Positions 15,721 through 22,223 of a stretch of 22,223 bases of DNA are shown here, in pieces. Below the pieces are notes generated by a model. The model saw only the letters and a list, made by a program, of their open reading frames with translations, was not told where the DNA came from and made no database searches. The first letter of the stretch is position 1; the number at the start of each line of letters is the position of its first letter. Origin of the DNA: Priapulus caudatus (Eukaryota; Priapulida; Priapulimorpha; Priapulimorphida; Priapulidae); contig NW_014577323.1 in assembly GCF_000485595.1 (NCBI RefSeq), positions 116,782 to 139,004 on the forward strand, read 5' to 3'. The position numbers and the translations under genes were made by a program.

Positions 15721-18700
15721 TCCCTCGCGTACGGTCATTAACACTGTGTGTGGGCGATTTGGGTGCCGTATATCGTCGTTTGTCCGCATCTTGTAGGTTG
15801 CCGGATCGTCATCATGTCTCCGGTTCTTGTAATCAATGAACAATATATCTCTGGCTTGTACAAATGACACTTAATGTAACTCTTGTGTGATTCCCGCGCT
15901 AGTTTTTTGCAGTTAAACCCGTATCCTTGAATACTACGGCAGCGGCTGGTATAAAAATCGCGGGAAACCTCGAGGGTGAATATAACACTGAAATAGTGTT
16001 ATGTATTGTAGGGCGGTGCACGGGTCCCACGGTTCCAAGCTAAGGTAATTGTGACGGTAGCGCACTGGAGAACCACGGGCAGGTTTGGCCGTTAATGTTT
16101 CGGGGCTTGGTGCTTGTATTAATATGGTGAGGTTCGTTGGTCGTCTAGAGTGTTGCGTTTTCGTAGTGTTTGCCGGCTCACCAATTGTTGTGGGGTGGAT
16201 TAGGTGTAGTGGCCTTACATGAGAGGCAAGCCCATGTTGGATGGTTATGCCACCCCCTCGGCGAACCCAAGATGGCGGAATCGTATGTCCTCGTGCGCGG
16301 GAGAGAAATAAAACGGACTCGGGAGTGTGTGAAGCGAGGAGGACACGGTTGTGTTTTGTCCGGGATGGCTAAGTCACAATAGAGTTCGCCTGTGGGGTTT
16401 AGAGAGGTAGCACTGTCGAGTTTGTCTCGGGCGTCTAGTGAGTTAACACTCGAGTCGCGGCCGGTTTGTCGAGTGCGGGCTTGCTGACTGCGACTACTAT
16501 CTGTATGAGCATTATAGAGTGGAGAGGCCGGCTGGAGTTGTGTGGCGGGAGAGTGGAGAGTATGGTGCGACAGCTGACGGTACGTTGTACTGGATACAAG
16601 TACCGTGACGGTATACCAGTGTTCGACGTGCGTTGTGGGTAAGGACCACAGAGGGTTCAAGGATAGAGACATGGGCAGTTAAGAGTACGTTGGCTGGTAG
16701 GCTGGTTTGTTTGGTCCTGGTTGAATGTCGTTGTGGGGCGAGTACAGAATACGTGGAGTAGAGATTAAAAGTGGCTCCTTAAATGTACGAGAGAGGGGAG
16801 CCAACGCTTTAGTGCAGGATAGAACTGGCCTATGTATAATGCTGTAGGGAGCAGCCGTGCAGTAGGAGAGCCTGCGGGTATTTAGCCTTTGTCTGGCTAC
16901 GCTTATATCTGTTAGCTTTGTAGTATTACACGCGGGGTTGACAGTTATTGATAAGACGTAACCGTTACGTCAAGGCCTAGCAGAGGCGGGTGGGGGTGCC
17001 CCGTGATCACGTCCGTCGTCTGAGCATTGTTAACTAACGAAGCAACGGAAGATGAGAACGAACGGCTGGGTTGGCCACGACGCAGCGCGCAGTAGCCGTG
17101 AGGCGCTCGGTGGAGGGAGTGGAGGCTGAGGTTGGCGCACGAAGTTTACGAACAACCATGAAGGTTAGCAACATCGTAATCTTCGATATTTCGTCGGTTG
17201 CCTCCTATCCACGTGTCGGGGCACTGCACTATGTAAGTGAGGTAAACTGCTAGTTACTGAGTATTGACAAGGTGGCTGCCTCCATCCTCGTGAGCGGAAC
17301 TGAAAGTTCGCTGGGTAACCATAAGGCACGTGATCGATCATTTACGTAGACGTGGTGCGAGTTACGCCTCTCCTCCGCTTGTAAGCACTGAAAAGACTGG
17401 TTGGCTGGAGTCAGATAGGCCACCGATAGTTGCTTGGTCCCAGAACGAGCTGGGGCGATACCGCCGATCGTCCACGAAGTCGGGCGCGGTACACGAAGCT
17501 GACAACTCCCACGCGGAAGGTGCTATCCCGGACGACAGAAATGCACGCAATCGTGGAATGAATATAGCGTAAATTGTATGGTTTGACTAATTTCGTCGAG
17601 TTCGCTCGAGATGAAACCATACTTGGATATAGCAGTGTGGGACTCTGTTGCATGTGGGGGGCATGCTCAGATGTGCTAGTAGGGAGCATCGGAGAGGCAC
17701 ACGCTCCCAGGTAGGGTTGTGGACGCCACGTGTTGATGATGATGGGAAGTAGGAATGCTCAGCGCAATATAACAATACCCCTCTTCGGACCCGAGGAGGG
17801 TTAGGGGGAGTCTCGCGAAAGTCATAGGCAACCTCGAACCACCCCTCGCGAGTGGCTACTTGGATTCCGTTTCCCTATCGCGCGCTGCAGTCGGGCAAAG
17901 TGAAAAGTCCTAGATCATATCTGAATGTGGTCACGCGAGGACTTGGTGGTGGTACGTGCACACGGCAGTCTGGCGCTCGAAGTGCGCCTTGTCAATGCGA
18001 CTAATCAAGTTGGCGCTCGCCGTACGTGGTGTTGGGTGTGTCCACTTGTGGCACGACTCAGCGCGTGTAGGTTAGACTCGCTGCGCGGCGTGAGTTCTCC
18101 TATGGAAATACCGCAGTAAAGTGAATGGGCTAGCCCGCGGAGCGAAGGGCGGAGGGCAACACCGTGACGCAAGTATATCTGACGAGCGACGGACCTAGTA
18201 TATTGATACTCATCCACAGGAGTTATTACGCGAGCAAGTATATTAGGTACTAGGAATACCGCATATTATTCGACGTAGAAGCTGAACTATATGAAAGAGT
18301 GGCGCAGGCATGGGGTTCATCGGTTCTGAGTCTTCAAGTTACGGTGCAAGTCAGAGAGGAAAGGTGATGCGTTGTAGGTATAAAATCGGCAAGGGCGTTC
18401 TTAGGAAAGTACTGTATGTTTTCTAATACTCGCTCTCACAACTTGTGTAGGGCGTTTGTTGAGATTTTGTATAATTGGGGGTTCCATTTCCGTATAGCAG
18501 CAAACATGTTGTGTAGAGGAAGATAGTTTGCCAATGACCTACGTTCTGCTGTTTGTATTGAATCATATTTGTGAAGGGCTCGCTCTAGGTAGTCGTTATC
18601 TGATATGGCTCAGACCTAATAGATCAGCGCGGAGCTTTCGGGGGGGAATCTAGAGTGGTTTTAGTTATCGACACTCGTATAATGTGACTATGTGATGGTA

Positions 18701-21000
18701 GTGGGGTACGATTTGATGTTGTTGTTTGGTCTCAAGGTAGCATCAAACTGTGAGTCGGCTACGAGGATGCCACTGGCTGTCAGCTGCGCGCTAAAGCTCG
18801 CACATACGCGAGTTTATGGCGTGGGGCTTGATGGGGCTAGGGTCGCCCACAGGAAGGGTTGACGGCAGGTACTGCGCGGTTGGTCGTGAGACGCGACCCT
18901 GGGTAACGGTCGCGCCCTGTGCTGTGAGAGGGGTAATTGGTCTGTTGGAGGGTGGGAGTAGCGCGTAGGCCGGACTCCCGTAGAGACGATGTTAGGGGTG
19001 AGAGCGGACGTAACGAGGTTGCATCTAGTAGAATTCTCGGTCAGTACCAGGGACGAACCAGGCGGTACGTTCCAGCCAGTACCCTGGGGGGAGACCAACT
19101 GAGAGCCCTATCATGCCCAATAGGATTATGTGATGGATAGGTAATTATACTTTCTTTGCGTGGCTCTGCAAATAGCCTTATCGAGTTGCATAGGATCCAT
19201 GGACACACGCCTGACGCTGCCGGGTTATCCAGGTATGCTAATGCATTCTGAGAAACCTCAAGGAACATGATGCCATCCTAGTCGCACAATATGCAAGCAC
19301 ATTCTTGCTGTAAGAGGGAAGTATGCACTCTGTGGCAAAAATGCGAATAGAAAAAACGGTGACATGCACTTTTATCGCTGTAGGTTGCTATAGAGGACCG
19401 GGCATGGAACTGACAGTAGTAAAGGACGTATTCTTGCACTTAGGACAGGTGAGATAAGGTAATGGTTATTATAATCTGGCATGTGTGGCAGCCGTCAGTG
19501 GTTGTTGCCGAATACGATTGGCAAATAATACTTGTGGCGGTATATATAAGAACCTGGGTTAGATGACAGGCGCGGGGAAAATGGATATAGCAAGTTTCAC
19601 AAGTTCTTTATTTTTATATGGCACAGGGCATTGCCATCTGTATTAGTAACTCATGAAAGTTGTCGTGATCGCACATAGATGAAGTTGATACTCACTACGT
19701 GCGCGTGGTTTCGCTGAGGCGTTATGAACCGTGTACCTGTCAGAGCCGTACTGCCATTCTAGAAGTGACTGCCCAACTCGCCCGCTCTGTCCACTATCAC
19801 ATTGGGTACTCTTGAGCCTAGCGGTTACTACATCCAACATAACATGGTTGATTATTGCCGTGTGCCCTAAGGAGAAAAAAGAACGGTTATTTATCGATCT
19901 ACAAACAGTGAGACACGCGGTACCGTAACACGCGGAACTGCGACACACGAGCAGTCGGGTTGTGCATATAATTCATGATTTTTGATTTTTCACAGGCGTT
20001 AAAGTGACGGCGGTAATTTACAGTGGATTGGGTGCTTATGTTACCAGGAGCCATCATGGCCTGCCCGCGCTGTCGCCAAACACAGAGGGTGTACGCAGCG
20101 ATGATCCAATGACAAGAGTTCTGCCCGCACATTTGCCATTACAATGAAGACAGGAGCATGCTCAAAAGGGTGGATTCTGAAAAGCGATTGGGATTTAAAT
20201 AAGTTTTTAGCGACAAGATAAATCGTGGTCATGGAACTTTCATGTGTGAACGTGTGACTGGATGGATAATTGAGCTCTTTGGAAGAGGGAAATTTCGACG
20301 ATACAGCGGCATGAGAATGTTAAACTGCAGCAAAGGTCCAAGGATAAACAGACGCCTGTTCTGTCGTGTAGCACTGCATGTCACTATTGCTGGATGGTCG
20401 ATGTCCCCAGGGTACTGCGGACGTACCCTGGTACAGGTCGCGGTTATACCGGAACGGACCATGGTACTAATACTACTATCTAAGATTATGCGGACCGTAA
20501 CGTCGCCTACGCCACTAGACGAGTATAGGAGTCGCCTACGCCTATCCCGTAACCTAACGCTGACCTAAAGCCTTGAGACTTTAAGCCGCGTATGACTCCT
20601 ACCAGGCTCGGCTATCTACGAGAAGGCGATTAGCATGCTGAATCGCTGCGATAAGCGACTGGATCAGAGCTAGGACTCAATTTACAAGCAGGGTACGCTG
20701 GCCTCGGTTGGGTGTTTTGAGTTTTATTCAGCTCGGAGGCGCGGGTTAGACGCCAGGTATACTTGCTCAGGCAAGAAGACGTCCTCGCCGGTCGGGACAT
20801 AGCCGCTTGTACTACACGCCGGTCTATCGCCTGATCACCTCTGTCTGATACATGTTTATTAGACGGGATGTTGTTCGCACGACAGCGGTCGACGCAGTGG
20901 TGGCTTTGGTATCGAAGTACGCTTCGTTGTCGAAGAGATTAGAGTCGCATTGGATTGTAGCAGCTGGACTAAATGTCTATTGGTTTTTTGACATAGCCGT
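15721..21000. other. ~5 kb base-balanced block without recognisable features
   Basis: No low-complexity tract, convincing TIR element, RNA gene or conserved protein was seen. The longest open frame is 164 residues on the minus strand at 16178-16672, low-complexity and unrecognised. CpG does not look depleted by eye, and the texture differs from the AT-rich introns and flanks. A 14 bp word shared with GT repeat copy A (ggcgtgagttctcc) lies at 18087-18100. Confidence 0.6.
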
Positions 21001-22223
21001 TGGCAGGTCAGGTTGAAATGTTTTCATATGCTGGTACACATGGCTTACATGTTAGTGTGAAGTGCCTCGCCAATCCAGGAACCACCAAGTGCGTGGCTGT
21101 CCACTCCTGAACCAATGAAGCAATAGGGATGACCTGCGAAGGTGCATGATTTCACACCGTCATACACACACATATGCACATATAGACCAACCTCTGACCA
21201 TCATTGAGCACCCATTGACCACCCTCAGCACATTTATATAATTAGTTTAGTTTAAAAATCTAGAGCACCCAATGCTGCCCGAATGCCCAAAATCCCTAAG
21301 GTCTATGTTCCCCTGACCTCGTGGTATTGCCTGGTCTTATTTAGTATTTTGCTGGACTAACCCTAACCCCAACGCCCCGTAATCCTCATTATATAGTATG
21401 GTAGCTCAATCCTTGACAGGGCGTAGGGTCGGCACCTATATGCAATGGTTTCGGTCGTCCGTGGACGGCCGTCTCCGGCCGGTGCCGTCCGTCAACATTT
21501 GTGTACGGGTCAACGAAAACTCAGGAACCGTTGTGACCCACATGTTGGGAATTTTGGTCATAGTTGTTACGTGCTATGCTCCCTATTAAACGTTCTACTT
21601 TTGGAGACCGCCGGTCGACGTATCTTTTTGGGCCACGGCAATTTTTGCCAAAAATGGGAATTGCCAGTGTAGTCAGTTCAGGCTTCTACAGTTCAACAGA
21701 TTTTGGTCATTTTTGGCTATGTGGAATGATAGGGCTAGGGGGGGTTAAGTTTGATATTAAAAAAAAATTATGCAAATTAGGTAAGGTTTGGCATTATATA
21801 GCAATTATATATATAGACAGCGCAGAGAAACAACAGTCCTGTGTGTCACAGTCGTCTGGTTCGTGTTGACAATATTTCATTGACATGAGTTCTTTATTGG
21901 CAACAATTCCTGCTATGAAATATGATTCTTAGTACTGATGATTATGTAGATTAGTTATTATTATTATATATTATATGAGTTATGCTAAGGCAAACATCAA
22001 AGCGGCGTATAGGCGCCATCTACCGTCACAAAGGGTGATTCGCATTTTTGGTTTATAAATGATTTATGATTTATATATAAATGATTTATTATTGTTACAT
22101 AAAAAATACACACTAATTATCGAAGAGTATATAATGGGAGTTTCCGATAATATACTGGCTTCGTTTCTATAATGTACGTTGATGGTTGCTCAATTAAAAC
22201 TGACTTCTTCTGCACTCACTGCG
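21001..22223. other. AT-rich right end with small repeats and palindromes
   Basis: It includes an imperfect duplication (ctgaccatcattgagcaccc / ttgaccaccctcagcac) near 21193-21231. A hairpin-rich patch lies at 21456-21490 (GGACGGC inverted as GCCGTCC). Near 22045-22095 there is a run of tttataaatgattta words. No gene was recognised. Confidence 0.6.

Noticed and set aside
16178-16672. 164-residue minus-strand open frame
   Set aside because: This is the longest frame in the featureless block, but it has low-complexity Ser/Thr/Pro composition, no recognisable motif and no conserved neighbour. Such a length can occur by chance in base-balanced DNA.
20617-20640. U6 snRNA-like word (gagaaggcgattagcatg)
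   Set aside because: Only ~16 bases resemble U6. The 5' GTGCTCGCTTCGGCAGC region and the downstream segment are absent, so this is chance.
21358-21376. telomere-like taaccctaacccc
   Set aside because: Only about two degenerate units. Similar short words (taaccctaatccta near 3767) are expected by chance.
1-22223. CRISPR array, prokaryotic operon, phage or defence system
   Set aside because: The gene is spliced and eukaryotic. No regularly spaced repeats with unique spacers, ribosome-binding sites or prokaryotic gene clusters are present.

Overview
This is a eukaryotic, most likely invertebrate animal, genomic window with one recognisable gene. The plus-strand gene encodes the epsilon subunit of the cytosolic chaperonin TRiC/CCT (CCT5). 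Ten coding exons lie between 740 and 9693. All nine internal introns are GT-AG, and the frame is continuous across every junction. The joined exons give 509 residues plus a stop. The first ~35 residues (by comparison with the human protein) lie upstream of the window, so the gene is 5'-truncated here. I infer an invertebrate metazoan from the high identity to animal CCT5, the ~0.2-2.3 kb introns and the density of small non-autonomous DNA transposons. I cannot name the species.

Layout: 1-739 is an intron (or 5' flank plus intron) containing a dispersed repeat. 740-9693 is the gene body. Its introns hold several repeats: a terminal-inverted-repeat element in intron 1, a hAT-like element in intron 3, a ~145 bp direct repeat on both sides of exon 5, a young 131/62/131 bp tandem triplication that starts exactly at a splice donor in intron 7, another inverted-repeat element nested in (TA)n in intron 7, and a second hAT-like element split by a ~1.4 kb insertion in intron 8. 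9694-10560 is the 3' UTR or 3' flank and ends in a long (TA)n. 10560-12100 is a mixed region with exon-like and LTR-retroelement-like traces on the minus strand, but no gene I can identify.

12100-15720 carries two related GT-tailed repeats on either side of an ~830 bp, nearly pure pyrimidine (CT) tract. 15720-21000 is ~5 kb of base-balanced sequence with no recognisable gene or low-complexity tract. 21000-22223 returns to AT-rich sequence with small palindromes and short repeats.

Functionally the window describes one housekeeping protein-folding subunit embedded in repeat-rich non-coding DNA. I find no operon, defence system, CRISPR array, tRNA or rRNA. The most interesting signals are structural: the repeated splice donor, the nested transposons, and the strand-asymmetric CT and GT block downstream.
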